This document shows, piece by piece, positions 9,364 to 18,783 of a stretch of 64,000 bases of DNA. The notes below the pieces were generated by a model. The model worked only from the letters and a program-made list of their open reading frames with translations. It made no database searches and was not told the origin of the DNA. Source of the stretch: Planctomycetes bacterium B3_Pla. Its GTDB lineage: Bacteria > Planctomycetota > Phycisphaerae > Sedimentisphaerales > Anaerobacaceae. The DNA lies in contig NJBM01000008.1 in NCBI GenBank assembly GCA_005223045.1, forward strand, positions 186,001 through 250,000, read 5' to 3'. Made by a program: the position numbers and the translations under genes. Position 1 is the stretch's first letter, and each line of letters starts with the position of its first letter.

Positions 9364-9541
9364 CTCTATTCCTGCTTCGGCCATAAGTCAGGTGGAAGTT
9401 CTCCGTGAGTTTCCGGATAAACAATATTGACACATTAGTCTGAGGGGATTAGAGTACACAAGACAAGCCCGCAGCCGAAATCAGTTGCCGTGGGTGCAGC
9501 GCGGTGCGGGCCAAGAGGTGGAAAAGCAAATGGAGGTCATC

Positions 9542-10771
9542 ATGAGAAACACAAATCTATCGAGGGCCGTGTTGGTGGGCTGTGTGATTCTGATCGGCGC
9601 CGGCTGCCTGTTCGCGCAGGATTGGCCGCAGTGGCGGGGGCCTGATCGGGATGGGAAGGCAAGCGGGTTCACCGCGCCCCGGAAATGGCCGGCAGAGTTG
9701 ACACAGAAGTGGAAAGTGGCAGTTGGCTCGGCCGATGCTACGCCCGCACTTGTGGGCGACAAGCTCTATGTCTTCGTGCGGCAGGGCGCCGAGGAAGTCA
9801 CACTGTGCTTGAATGCAGCCAACGCAAAGGAGTTATGGAAGGACAAGTACGCGGCGCAGGAGGTGACCGGGCCGGCCCGGCGGCATCCCGGGCCTAGGAG
9901 TTCGCCCGCGGTGGCGGATGGAAAAGTTGTCACGCTGGGCGTCGGTGGGGTCCTCTCTTGTCTGGACGCCGCGACCGGCAAACTTGTGTGGCGCAAGGAC
10001 CCGTTTCCCAAGATCGTCCCCAAGTTCTTCGCATCCTTCTCGCCGATCATCGTTAACGGGATGGTCATCGCACATCTCGGCGGAAAGGGCAATGGGGCGA
10101 TCATCGCGTATGACCTGGCCACCGGCAACGAGAAGTGGCGCTGGGGACAAGAGGGCCCTGATTATGGTTCGCCCGCCCTGTTGACAATAGAGGGTACCAG
10201 GCAGGTCGTCACACCGACCGAGAAAGGCGTTGTGGGGATTGGGGTAGCCGATGGCAAAGTTCTATGGCAGTTTCCGTTCGCGCCCCAGAGGATGGCGTAC
10301 AACGCCGCCACCCCGATAGTCAATGGCCAAACGGTGATTTACTCCGGGAAGGGCCGGGGCACCAAGGCCCTCAAAATCGAGAAGCAGGGGGCCGGGTTTG
10401 CGGTCAAAGAGCTTTGGAGTAACGCGGAACTCGCCGTGCAGTTCAATACGCCGGTGCTCAAGGATGGCCTGCTCTACGGGCTCTCCGACCGCGGCAACCT
10501 CTTCTGCATCAACGCTGAAACCGGCAAGACAGCCTGGGCCGACACAGCCCAACACGGTCGCGGTTTTGGGGCCATTGTTGACGCCGGTACCGCCCTGTTG
10601 GCTTTGCCCAGCACCTCCGAGCTGATCGTCTTCAAGCCGGATGGCAGGCAGTACGCCGAGATCGCCCGCTACAAGGTGTCCGAGGTGGCAACTTATGCGC
10701 ATCCGGTAATCTCGGGGAACAGCGTATTTGTGCAGGACCAGGAATCGTTGGCGATGTGGACCATCGAGTGA
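9542..10771 (+). CDS. exported PQQ-like beta-propeller (outer membrane BamB-type) protein
   Basis: About 409 residues from the ATG at 9542, chosen because GGAGG lies six bases upstream and it opens with a signal peptide (MRNTNLSRAVLVGCVILIGAGCLFA). An in-frame TTG at 9485 and ATG at 9530 are less likely. The first mature residues 'DWPQWRGPDRDGK' are the usual opening of secreted planctomycete PQQ-propeller proteins. Propeller blades recur through the protein ('LDAATGKLVWRKDPF', 'YDLATGNEKWRWG', 'IGVADGKVLWQFPF', 'INAETGKTAWAD'). It is about the length of one complete 7-8-blade propeller. Whether it binds PQQ or acts as a scaffold cannot be told. It precedes another Gfo/Idh/MocA gene on the same strand by 244 bp. 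Confidence 0.85.
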   Translation: MRNTNLSRAVLVGCVILIGAGCLFAQDWPQWRGPDRDGKASGFTAPRKWPAELTQKWKVAVGSADATPALVGDKLYVFVRQGAEEVTLCLNAANAKELWKDKYAAQEVTGPARRHPGPRSSPAVADGKVVTLGVGGVLSCLDAATGKLVWRKDPFPKIVPKFFASFSPIIVNGMVIAHLGGKGNGAIIAYDLATGNEKWRWGQEGPDYGSPALLTIEGTRQVVTPTEKGVVGIGVADGKVLWQFPFAPQRMAYNAATPIVNGQTVIYSGKGRGTKALKIEKQGAGFAVKELWSNAELAVQFNTPVLKDGLLYGLSDRGNLFCINAETGKTAWADTAQHGRGFGAIVDAGTALLALPSTSELIVFKPDGRQYAEIARYKVSEVATYAHPVISGNSVFVQDQESLAMWTIE

Positions 10772-11015
10772 GGTCCGTCTGCGCCGAACATGAAATGGCG
10801 ATTCTACAGCATTAGCCTACTCGCCTGCGGTGAGTTTGGATGATAGCGTAGGAAGACTATACCTGGCTGGCTACCCTCGTTATAATAAGACTCAGAAGAA
10901 CCGACGGTCCGGCCGGCATCGGTTCAGCCAATTCGCAGTTGCATTTGAGTTGGTGGTGGAGATGATGCCCGACGGGCGTGGAAATGCAGATTGACACGAA
11001 AAGGAGAGAGCACCT

Positions 11016-12428
11016 ATGAGAGGTCGAAAGAGCGATTGCGTTGATGCAAAGAAGAGAATCACCCGAAGGGATTTGCTGGGCGGCGCTGCGGCTGCCGCCG
11101 CCTTCACCATTGTGCCCCGGCACGTGCTGGGCGGCGCCGGCAACACAGCACCCAGCGAAAAGGTCAACGTTGCTATCATCGGCACAGGCGGCCAGGGCAT
11201 CGTCAACATGAAGCAGCTATTCAATGAACCTGATGCCCGAATCGCAGCACTCTGCGACATCAACGAGTTGAGCGACTACAGCATGTTCTACTACGGCGGC
11301 ACAGCCGGTCTGAAGCCCGCTGTTGAACTGGTCCGAAAGCAGCAGGGCCAGGCCTGTCCCACCTATCGCGACTATAACAAGATGCTCGACAGCGAAGACA
11401 TCGATGCCGTCCTGATCGCTACTCCGGATCATTCTCATGCTGTGATCGCGCTGGCTGCGATAGCCAAGGGTAAACATGTTTACTGCGAAAAGCCCCTGTG
11501 CCGTACGGTTTACGAGACACGCGTTGTCACCGAAGCGGCCCGTAAGGCCGGCGTTGCCACCCAACTGGGTAACTTCGGACACTCCAGCGAGGACATCCGC
11601 CTTGCCTGCGAATGGATCTGGGACGGCGCGATCGGCGACGTCCACGACGTGCACGCCTGGACCAACACGGGGGCTCGCCGCTGGACCAGTCTGACCGACC
11701 GGCCGAAAGAGACGCCTCCGGTGCCTGCCGGCTTCGATTGGCAACGCTGGCTCGAACCTGTGCCGGCGCGCCCGTATCATCCCGACTACGCCCCGGTCCG
11801 CTGGCGCGCGTGGTGGCAGTTTGGCTCCGGGACGATTGGCGACTTTGCCTGCCACCATCTCGACCCGGCCTTCTGGGCGCTGAAACTGGACCAAAGCACC
11901 TCATTTAGTGTCGAGGCCAGCTCCTACGGAACGACGGATGAGACCTGCCCGGCCGCATCGCTTATCTACTTCAATTTCCCCGCCCGTGCAGGCATGGGGC
12001 CCGTACGCATAACCTGGTATGAAGGCGGACTCATGCCCCCGCGCCCAGCACAGCTCGAAGAAGGCAGAAGCCTCGGAGACAATGGCATCCTCTTCGTCGG
12101 CACCAAGGGCGTCATCTTTGGCGAGGGCTGGTCGAGATCGCCGCGCATCATCCCCGAGTCCAAAATGCGGGCCTATCGCAAGCCCCCCAAGACCCTGCCC
12201 CGGGTCAAGGGACATCACCGTGACTGGCTCAATGCATGCAGAGGTAAAGGGCGGGCGAGCAACCATTTCGGCTATTCCGGCCCTCTGACCGAATTCACTC
12301 TCATGGGCAACGCCGCTCTCCGTGCCGGCAAGAAACTGGATTTCGACTGGAAGAACATGAAGGTCACAAACGTTCCCGATGCCAACAAATATGTCAAGCC
12401 GCAATACCGTGAGGGCTGGAACATATAG
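11016..12428 (+). CDS. RR-exported Gfo/Idh/MocA family oxidoreductase
   Basis: 470 residues. The start is supported by AAGGAGAG upstream. The RR leader 'RITRRDLLGGAAAAAAF' is followed by the Rossmann segment 'VNVAIIGTGGQGIVNMK', 'ALCDINE', the substrate-domain boundary 'IATPDHSHAVIALAAIAKG', and 'HVYCEKPLCRT' with the E-K-P motif. The C-terminal domain contains 'WQRWLEPVPARPYHPDYAP', 'GDFACHHLDPAFWAL' with the conserved His pair, and ends 'YREGWNI'. It belongs to a different subgroup from the 7825 and 30950 copies and is closest in architecture to the 5240-6685 gene. Its stop lies 29 bp from the convergent glycosidase-like gene. Confidence 0.9.
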   Translation: MRGRKSDCVDAKKRITRRDLLGGAAAAAAFTIVPRHVLGGAGNTAPSEKVNVAIIGTGGQGIVNMKQLFNEPDARIAALCDINELSDYSMFYYGGTAGLKPAVELVRKQQGQACPTYRDYNKMLDSEDIDAVLIATPDHSHAVIALAAIAKGKHVYCEKPLCRTVYETRVVTEAARKAGVATQLGNFGHSSEDIRLACEWIWDGAIGDVHDVHAWTNTGARRWTSLTDRPKETPPVPAGFDWQRWLEPVPARPYHPDYAPVRWRAWWQFGSGTIGDFACHHLDPAFWALKLDQSTSFSVEASSYGTTDETCPAASLIYFNFPARAGMGPVRITWYEGGLMPPRPAQLEEGRSLGDNGILFVGTKGVIFGEGWSRSPRIIPESKMRAYRKPPKTLPRVKGHHRDWLNACRGKGRASNHFGYSGPLTEFTLMGNAALRAGKKLDFDWKNMKVTNVPDANKYVKPQYREGWNI

Positions 12429-12457
12429 ATTAAGCTTCGAGGCGAGTATCTCGTCAG

Positions 12458-13480
12458 TTATGGTTTTGTTGCGGATGCGGCAGCAGGGGGGATGTAAGGC
12501 CCGTACCTGTCGCGGATGAATTCGAGCCACCATCGGATACCCGGTGATTGCTTTGAGCCGTCGCCTCCGGGGCAATTGTTCGGACCCGAGGGTGGCGGGC
12601 ATTGAAGCCACGTTGACGCACACATATACCCGTGTCCGTTGTCCAGGTGCTCGGCGGTTAGGGCTTTCTGCCTGGCCTTCATTTCTTCGCTGTAAAGGCC
12701 TATGTTAATATAGTTGTAGTAGCCCTTTTTCTTACTATAGCTGCCCCAGTACCCGCCGGGCGCATTAGTGGGGGTGCCTTCACTCTCGATGTAAGGCTTG
12801 CCCGGTACCTTGCTGCTAAAATGTATGCCGAGATCTGCTTCGGGGGGCGGGTCTCCCTTGAAATTGGTGGCGATGACGCAAGCAGGATCAGCCTTCTTGC
12901 CGTCTATGACCATCTGCCGGTTGTCAAAGCCCTTCGCCCGTTTGGCCATTCCTTCGTTGTCAACATCCACGAACACATTGCGGTAATTGTGCTCTTTCAA
13001 CCAACGTACTGTATTGGCCACAGCCGCATTGGCCTGTGTTTGAGTCCAGTTCTCCCACTTGGCCTTCGAGTTGCCCCAATACAGGCAACCTACGAGAACA
13101 ATCATTCCTCGGTCATCCGCCGCCTCGATGATTCGGCCCATACGAGCGGCATAGACGGGATTCAGACTGCCGTCTTCATTGTATCCCTTCACGTCGCCGA
13201 ATCGCGAGCCCATGAAGAAGACGCTGAAGGTGTTGATCCCGTATGACGCAAACGTGTCCAGATTGCTAATCAGTTCTGCTGCTGATCGGTCGCTCACCAG
13301 AGCATTTGAGCATCGAAGTCCCTTGACGAGAATGTTCTGCCCGTTAAGATATGTCTTGTTGCCGCGAACCGTGAACGCATATTTGCTTGCTTGAAGATGA
13401 GTGGCAAACAGCAGCGTTATTACGAGAAGGGCGTGCAACAGACCTCGCGATTGCGCATTGGCGTTCTCATCTGTTCTCAT
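12458..13480 (-). CDS. exported TIM-barrel glycoside hydrolase-like protein (GH5/clan A-like)
   Basis: About 340 residues from the ATG at 13480. The seven-residue longer start at 13501 is possible but would bury the signal peptide. The leader 'GLLHALLVITLLFATHLQA' is a Sec signal. The body looks like a (beta/alpha)8 glycosidase: 'FTVRGNKTYLNGQNILVKGLR', 'ISNLDTFASYGINTFSV', 'ADDRGMIVLVG', 'YRNVFVDVDNEG' (candidate acid/base Glu of clan A) and 'KPYIESEGTP' (candidate nucleophile Glu). A mannanase- or cellulase-like role is plausible, but the specific family is unclear. It starts 52 bp after the sigma-factor stop on the same strand, so it could be read through from the signalling operon, or be its target. 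Confidence 0.6.
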   Translation of the reverse strand: MRTDENANAQSRGLLHALLVITLLFATHLQASKYAFTVRGNKTYLNGQNILVKGLRCSNALVSDRSAAELISNLDTFASYGINTFSVFFMGSRFGDVKGYNEDGSLNPVYAARMGRIIEAADDRGMIVLVGCLYWGNSKAKWENWTQTQANAAVANTVRWLKEHNYRNVFVDVDNEGMAKRAKGFDNRQMVIDGKKADPACVIATNFKGDPPPEADLGIHFSSKVPGKPYIESEGTPTNAPGGYWGSYSKKKGYYNYINIGLYSEEMKARQKALTAEHLDNGHGYMCASTWLQCPPPSGPNNCPGGDGSKQSPGIRWWLEFIRDRYGPYIPPAAASATKP

Positions 13481-13532
13481 GTTCTGTGTTCCCCGATCCA
13501 ACCTGTGTTTCGTTTGTTCTTTTCTGTGACCG

Positions 13533-14453
13533 TCACGGATTTTTGTTTAGGAAACCGGCGGTGGATTGCATAATCCGAGCGCGAAGTTTCGTGCTCTGGT
13601 TCTTGGTGTTCTGGGCTTTGAGGTCTTCGAGGTTGGCCCGGCAGAACTTGCAGCCGAGCGTATTGACGTGAAAATCGACGTACTTATGCCATTCTTCGTC
13701 AAGAGTCTCAAGCAGATATGCCCCGATAGTGCTTCGTTTGGGGCAACTGGGCCTCTGGAATTCCCAAATGTCCGTCAGGATGTGTTCGAACTCAGCGGAT
13801 GACGGCCCGACGGGAATCTTGGATGTTGCGACGTGCTTGCGAATCTGCTTCAGGCTTCGGTGTTTGATAAGACCGACGGCGTTTTCCTTCAGATTCATTA
13901 CTTTGGCGACATCCTTGTTGGAAAGTTGACAATAGAACAACAGCTCCGTAATCTGCAGATCGCGGAAGTTGAGCGAGCTTTTAAAGCCGTCAACCAACCT
14001 GGACAAGGCGTCATCGAGGGCCAGTCTCTGCAATTCGCATTTTTCGTCGGCCCTGACGTACCAGCTTGCCGTATGGTCCGTGCCGGCCACGCCTGCAAAT
14101 GGATCCGACGGCTGATCGTCGCCCTGAGTGCCGTAAGTATCCTGAATCAGACAGGCATGTCTCGCCTGCCGGCTGCGGTAAGTGTCGATGATCTTGCGCC
14201 TGAGCAGCACGAAGAGATATGTCTCCAGGCCGCACTCGCCCCGATAGTTTGGCAGACTCTTGATAAAAGCGATGAACGTCTCCTGGACGGCATCCTCAGC
14301 GTCGGCGGATTGAAGGAGCTTGGCCCGGGCGAAACTCAACAAGCGTCCCCGGTAGCGGTCGACAAACTCCAACCATGCTTGTTCGTTGCCCCGGCGGATT
14401 CTGTCCAAAAGGTACTGCTCTGCCTCTGTAACTCTCTTTGTGGGTGTCTTCAT
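13533..14453 (-). CDS. ECF-type RNA polymerase sigma factor with fused C-terminal Cys/His (anti-sigma-like) motif
   Basis: About 306 residues from the ATG at 14453 (MKTPTKR); a start eight codons upstream is possible. Region 2 lies at about 10-90: 'GNEQAWLEFVDRYRGRLLSFA', then 'DAEDAVQETFIAFIKSL' and 'LETYLFVLLRRKIIDTYRSR'. Region 4 lies at about 135-195 ('FRDLQITELLFYCQLSNKD', then 'LKENAVGLIKHRSLKQIRK'). Beyond region 4 there are about 100 extra residues with 'FHVNTLGCKFCRANL', an H-x5-C-x2-C arrangement resembling the zinc-binding H-x3-C-x2-C of ZAS anti-sigma factors. ECF factors normally end after region 4 (about 180-200 residues). It is the fifth gene of the minus-strand signalling operon, 27 bp after the four-TM gene, and probably its transcriptional output. 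Confidence 0.85.
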   Translation of the reverse strand: MKTPTKRVTEAEQYLLDRIRRGNEQAWLEFVDRYRGRLLSFARAKLLQSADAEDAVQETFIAFIKSLPNYRGECGLETYLFVLLRRKIIDTYRSRQARHACLIQDTYGTQGDDQPSDPFAGVAGTDHTASWYVRADEKCELQRLALDDALSRLVDGFKSSLNFRDLQITELLFYCQLSNKDVAKVMNLKENAVGLIKHRSLKQIRKHVATSKIPVGPSSAEFEHILTDIWEFQRPSCPKRSTIGAYLLETLDEEWHKYVDFHVNTLGCKFCRANLEDLKAQNTKNQSTKLRARIMQSTAGFLNKNP

Positions 14454-14480
14454 GCCAAGGCATATTATAGACAACCTTTG

Positions 14481-15650
14481 CTATGCCAGAAAGAGAATTA
14501 TTACTACAAAGGCAAGAACCGCTCCTGCGATCCGCAAGGAGCATGTGTAGTAGCCTTTCGTTGCGGCATTGAGAAAGGCATAGACCACGGTTATCAGTAC
14601 GATCAGCCCGACGACGGAAGCGAACATTCTCGCCCAGGTCCTTTTCATTGCCCGCGCTACGACGGCTTTGCGGAGAGCCAACTGCTCGATCTTTCCAGTC
14701 GAGGCGTCTATCAGCAGCGCTTGTCGCCATATCTTGCCGGCCCTGCCATCGAAATTCTGCACAAAGCGGTCAAGAATGAAATCTCCTTCGAGAACGTCGG
14801 TGGAAGTTATCTTTCGAGTAAGGCCGGGTGTGGTTTGCGCTCGCTGGGTCTGTCCGAGCAATTCGGTGAGCTGGGCGCACGCGTCCTCGACAGCCTGGCT
14901 GTTGGCCTGGGTCTGAGTCAGGCAGCTACCTGCAGACTTGGCGATCACGACTCGTGTGTTCGGCCGGCTGTTCCAGAAGCCATAGAAATTTTCGATCCAG
15001 GGTTTGTCAACAAAGTCGGCCTTTATGCTTGCTCGTTTGTCTGAGGCCAGAACAGTTGCCTGGATTGTGCCGCTGGTCATCTTTGCCTGCGATTCACCGA
15101 GCCAGGGTGCGGAATGCATTTGCATCTTCATAAGGTCCAGGCGTATGCCGACTTCGTCCTCAGCCACTGCGACGGTTTCGGGCTCTATAGACCATTTAAT
15201 GTCAGGAAGCTCGCGTGTGATTGCTTGTCCGAATTCCTCGACCAGCTCGTGGTCGTGAGCGCCCTCGAACAGGATCATGCGGTTCGGCGATGCCTGGTCA
15301 CCGAAAACCTGCCTGATCGGTCCGCTGATTCGCAGGCCGAGGGAACGTACGGCCGAGGGTCTGGACGGATATACACTCGCCTTGAACTCATCCTCGACGC
15401 CCGGCATCCAGATAGCCGCGGTGGTCGGTTCGGATCCAGTTGAGTCAGGCCCGCGGTGTAAGTGTTCGTAAACAGGTACGACCTGCCGGTGTGAGACGCT
15501 CAAAAAGAACCACGCGAATAACGGCAGCACCACCAGAGGCACTATCACTGCAATCCAGGGCCGTTTGGAGCAGAGCTTGATAAAGAGAATCATCACGGCA
15601 ATTACGGCAAAAAGCAGTAATATCAGTATAGGGAGCATTATGACGTTCAT
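14481..15650 (-). CDS. four-TM membrane protein of the kinase operon, function unknown
   Basis: About 389 residues. The start at 15650 overlaps the kinase stop in TGATG (1-nt overlap), implying translational coupling. Two hydrophobic segments open the protein (MLPILILLLFAVIAVMILFI and IAVIVPLVVLPLFAWFFLSV) and two close it (MFASVVGLIVLITVVYAFL and GAVLAFVVIILFLA). Between them lies a soluble domain of about 270 residues, probably extracytoplasmic or cytoplasmic depending on topology ('RMILFEGAHDHELVEEFG', 'RVVIAKSAGSCLTQTQANSQAVED'). I do not recognise a family. Its position between a receptor-like kinase and a sigma factor suggests a sensor or transducer role, which is inference only. Confidence 0.8.
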   Translation of the reverse strand: MNVIMLPILILLLFAVIAVMILFIKLCSKRPWIAVIVPLVVLPLFAWFFLSVSHRQVVPVYEHLHRGPDSTGSEPTTAAIWMPGVEDEFKASVYPSRPSAVRSLGLRISGPIRQVFGDQASPNRMILFEGAHDHELVEEFGQAITRELPDIKWSIEPETVAVAEDEVGIRLDLMKMQMHSAPWLGESQAKMTSGTIQATVLASDKRASIKADFVDKPWIENFYGFWNSRPNTRVVIAKSAGSCLTQTQANSQAVEDACAQLTELLGQTQRAQTTPGLTRKITSTDVLEGDFILDRFVQNFDGRAGKIWRQALLIDASTGKIEQLALRKAVVARAMKRTWARMFASVVGLIVLITVVYAFLNAATKGYYTCSLRIAGAVLAFVVIILFLA

Positions 15651-18600
15651 CAGCTTATTCCTTGATTGAGTGCTGGGGTTAGTATCGCCTGTCTGCGGCG
15701 AGCGGGCCACGCAAGTATTACGACCGATAGCAGGAACAGAACTCCCGCAAAGATAGCTTCTCCATCAGTTGATCCGAGTAGTCTCTCGAATGCAGGTCCG
15801 ATTTGCTGAGCATTGAGCAAATCGACAACTTCCTGGAAGTGGTAACCCGACATTGCATCTGAGAACACAAGAAACGCCGAAACGAAACCTGCCAGCCCCA
15901 ACACAGTCCGGATCACGTGAAGTGCTCCCAGATGACGACGGCCTATGATGGTGCTTATGGCGGCGAGCAACAGTAAGATGAAGACAATAATCGTCCCCAT
16001 ACGCATTACAAGTTCGGGCCAACTTGAATAACCGAAGAATTGCTCCAATTCTTGCGCCAGACCGGGATCGGGAAAGCCGGCCGCCACGAAATGTGGAAGG
16101 TGCAATCCCACAGCCACACCCACCACAACTGCCGCAAAGGTCAATATGAAGCCGATGCCCGAAAACAGAAAAGCAAGCGGGTGCCACGGTTCAGACACTA
16201 CCACCGTGGTTGGCGCAGGGGCGGCAGACGGCGTTGGAGCATCCTCTTCTGACGCGGGCTGCATTGCTTCTGCCGGTTGGTCTTTGAATGCGGCAACATC
16301 ATACGGGCTGGCCGGGGCCTGTTCGGTGACTTTGGCATCACGTGTCTTGACGCTCAATTCCGCTTTGTCCTGCCAGATCACGAGTGGCCGACCATAACAG
16401 TCCTTGAACTCACCTGTACAAATCATTATCAAGTCGATGATTTGTCCGATCAGAAACATTCCGCCGGTGAGGAACCATGCAATGCCGGTGCCAATCTTGC
16501 CGACGTAGAATCGTTGCAGACCAAAGAATCCGAAGAGGCCTCCGCCCGAGAGCAGCAGCGCCCACATTCGTTTGAAAGATGAGACTCCGGCGGGAGGCTT
16601 TACAGTCGGTGCGACGGGCTTTGGAGCAGGCTCCGGCGCAGGTTTCTTTTCGCTGCTGCCAAACCAACGACCCGGAATGACGGCAACTGCAAGAAATGCC
16701 ACGGCTGGGAAGATTATCAAAAACAGAGCCACGAGGAATTCGTCGTTACGTAAACTCATGTTGCCCATGCAAATGGATGAAGTTACCACAGTCATCAAGC
16801 AGCCAGCGAGTATGAGCGGTTTGATGAGATAGGGATACCAGCCGGTGAATCTTTTGCGGAAACTCCTGACAAAGCAGAACAACGACAATATCAGGCTATC
16901 TACTCCGGCGGCAACGCCAATTGCGAATTCATCGCCGCGCAATTCGGTCCCCGCCATAATCAGAAGAAACAGACCGAGACCGAGCATCACAAAGGAGCCA
17001 ATCCGCCAACATGCGCGGAAATATCCTGGTACGAGACTGCCGGCCGCAGTTGCCTTAGCGTCTTTCTTCTTTTGTCGGGCCTTCTTGAATTTTGCGGCAG
17101 GTTGCACGGCATGGCCCAAAGGACTGAACGCCTGGACTACCAGGGATGTTCCCGCTAAGACCGCGGCTACAACCACGCCGGTCTGCCGGAATATCGCGCC
17201 ACTGACCAGACCCAGCAATCCGATCCAGATGGCCGAGCCGAGCGATAGACGCTTAGGCCGTTGCGGAGAACTGATCCGGCACCAGTTCACAAGGAACATG
17301 GGCATCGCCAGCGCCAGCCACATTGAGCTTCCACCGAACAGGAAGCCGAAGGGAGACCGCCCCGGTAGGCCAAATGGAAATCCACGAAATACGACTCCCG
17401 ATCTGGGGAAAGAGCCTACAATTCCCGCCGCAATCGACGCCAGCAGCGCAGCGACACAACACATAATGATCCTGGGTACCCACTGTGATTCTGGCTCCAG
17501 GCTGGTGAACCAGCGTTGGCGGGAATAAAGGATTACTTTGGAACAGATGGCAGTCATCACGAAGACTGTTATCGCAGTCGGGAAAATGTCGCCGCCGTGC
17601 AGTATAGCCGCTCCGACTGCAACCAGAGCCATAGTCAAGACCGCGAGTGTGCGCCGCTGGCTCGGATCGACAGGGTCAACGATTCCCGCCGGTAGGTTTA
17701 CCCTGGCGTCCACTTTGGCGGCAACCTGCTTGCCCAGGGCGTCAGCCTGCCGCGCGAAGCGCTGTGCAGTTTCGGATAATTGCCGACCTACATCTGCCTG
17801 CCCGCCCATTTCCCGGGTGGGCTCATCGGCTGTAACGACTTTGGCTTTGCCGTTTCGGGGCTGGTCGGCGATGTTGGCTTTGGCCGCGACTTTCTCGGCG
17901 ACAACTGACAGCTCCTCAGGCGAAAAGTGCGAGACACTATTTTGAATGTTCTCTGAGCCAAAGAGGTCCTCGACCATCTCCTGAACACTCCCGTAGCGGT
18001 CGGCGGGGTCCTTGGCTAAGGCTTTCTTGATGACATGTGCAAACGGCTCTTCGATATTGGCCAGTTCCGGTGCGACCGTCATGTGTTTCATAAGGATTTC
18101 GGCAGGGCTCGAGCCGCCGAAGGGGACATCTCCCGTCAGCATCTCATGCAGCAGCACGCCCAGTGCGTAGATGTCGATACTGCAGTTGTAGTTGCCCGCT
18201 CCGATCTCCGGCGCCATGTAATGAACGGTTCCGACCGTAATCGTATGGCCGCTGTGACGACTGGCACTTATTGCTTTGGCAAGTCCATAGTCGCCGATTT
18301 TGACGTAACCGTTTTCGTAGAAGACGTTGCCTGGTTTGAGGTCGCGATGGACGATGCCGCATTCATGGAGGTAAGACAAGCCCTTGGCGATTTCGCGCAG
18401 GAAAAAAGCCGCTTTCTGGGCCCCGAGTCCGCCGGGCGCTTCGGCGAGCAGATCGTACAGTGAAGGCCCCGAGACGAACTCCATGAGAACAAAAGGCTCG
18501 TTCCGGTCGTTGTATTTGACGTCAAAGATTGTGACCAGATGCGGACTCTTGATGTTCATGCACTCGCCGATGCCCCTGAGTTCTATTTGCTCGTAATTCT

Positions 18601-18739
18601 GAACAGCCTTTAGGGCTACCTCTCGGCCGCTGTCGCTGACGGCATAGTACACTTCGCCGAATCCGCCGCGCCCGGCAGCCCGCTGAATTGTGTATCCCTC
18701 TAAGGGTTGGTCGCCGTGTTGGTATCGATACCTTTGCAT
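15650..18739 (-). CDS. membrane Ser/Thr protein kinase with TM2 domain
   Basis: 1029 residues. The N-terminal Hanks-type kinase (about 15-265) has the Gly loop 'GRGGFGEVY' (23-31), the ATP Lys in 'VALKAV' (K44), the catalytic 'HRDLKPGN' (131-138), 'DYG' instead of DFG (150-152) and 'APE' (176-178). A linker and a run of hydrophobic segments follow (from about 370). A TM2 domain sits near residues 723-785 ('GGGLFGFFGLQRFYVGK', then 'IGQIIDLIMI'), and more membrane segments end the protein. The kinase domain is predicted cytoplasmic. It starts 44 bp after the FHA-like gene and overlaps the next gene by one nucleotide. Planctomycetes have many such kinases; the combination with TM2, twin FHA-like and sigma-factor genes in one operon points to a dedicated phospho-relay. 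Confidence 0.92.
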   Translation of the reverse strand: MQRYRYQHGDQPLEGYTIQRAAGRGGFGEVYYAVSDSGREVALKAVQNYEQIELRGIGECMNIKSPHLVTIFDVKYNDRNEPFVLMEFVSGPSLYDLLAEAPGGLGAQKAAFFLREIAKGLSYLHECGIVHRDLKPGNVFYENGYVKIGDYGLAKAISASRHSGHTITVGTVHYMAPEIGAGNYNCSIDIYALGVLLHEMLTGDVPFGGSSPAEILMKHMTVAPELANIEEPFAHVIKKALAKDPADRYGSVQEMVEDLFGSENIQNSVSHFSPEELSVVAEKVAAKANIADQPRNGKAKVVTADEPTREMGGQADVGRQLSETAQRFARQADALGKQVAAKVDARVNLPAGIVDPVDPSQRRTLAVLTMALVAVGAAILHGGDIFPTAITVFVMTAICSKVILYSRQRWFTSLEPESQWVPRIIMCCVAALLASIAAGIVGSFPRSGVVFRGFPFGLPGRSPFGFLFGGSSMWLALAMPMFLVNWCRISSPQRPKRLSLGSAIWIGLLGLVSGAIFRQTGVVVAAVLAGTSLVVQAFSPLGHAVQPAAKFKKARQKKKDAKATAAGSLVPGYFRACWRIGSFVMLGLGLFLLIMAGTELRGDEFAIGVAAGVDSLILSLFCFVRSFRKRFTGWYPYLIKPLILAGCLMTVVTSSICMGNMSLRNDEFLVALFLIIFPAVAFLAVAVIPGRWFGSSEKKPAPEPAPKPVAPTVKPPAGVSSFKRMWALLLSGGGLFGFFGLQRFYVGKIGTGIAWFLTGGMFLIGQIIDLIMICTGEFKDCYGRPLVIWQDKAELSVKTRDAKVTEQAPASPYDVAAFKDQPAEAMQPASEEDAPTPSAAPAPTTVVVSEPWHPLAFLFSGIGFILTFAAVVVGVAVGLHLPHFVAAGFPDPGLAQELEQFFGYSSWPELVMRMGTIIVFILLLLAAISTIIGRRHLGALHVIRTVLGLAGFVSAFLVFSDAMSGYHFQEVVDLLNAQQIGPAFERLLGSTDGEAIFAGVLFLLSVVILAWPARRRQAILTPALNQGIS

Positions 18740-18783
18740 CTTCCTACTGCGGTACTATGCGCTCCATTTTCCGAAAGTTTCAT

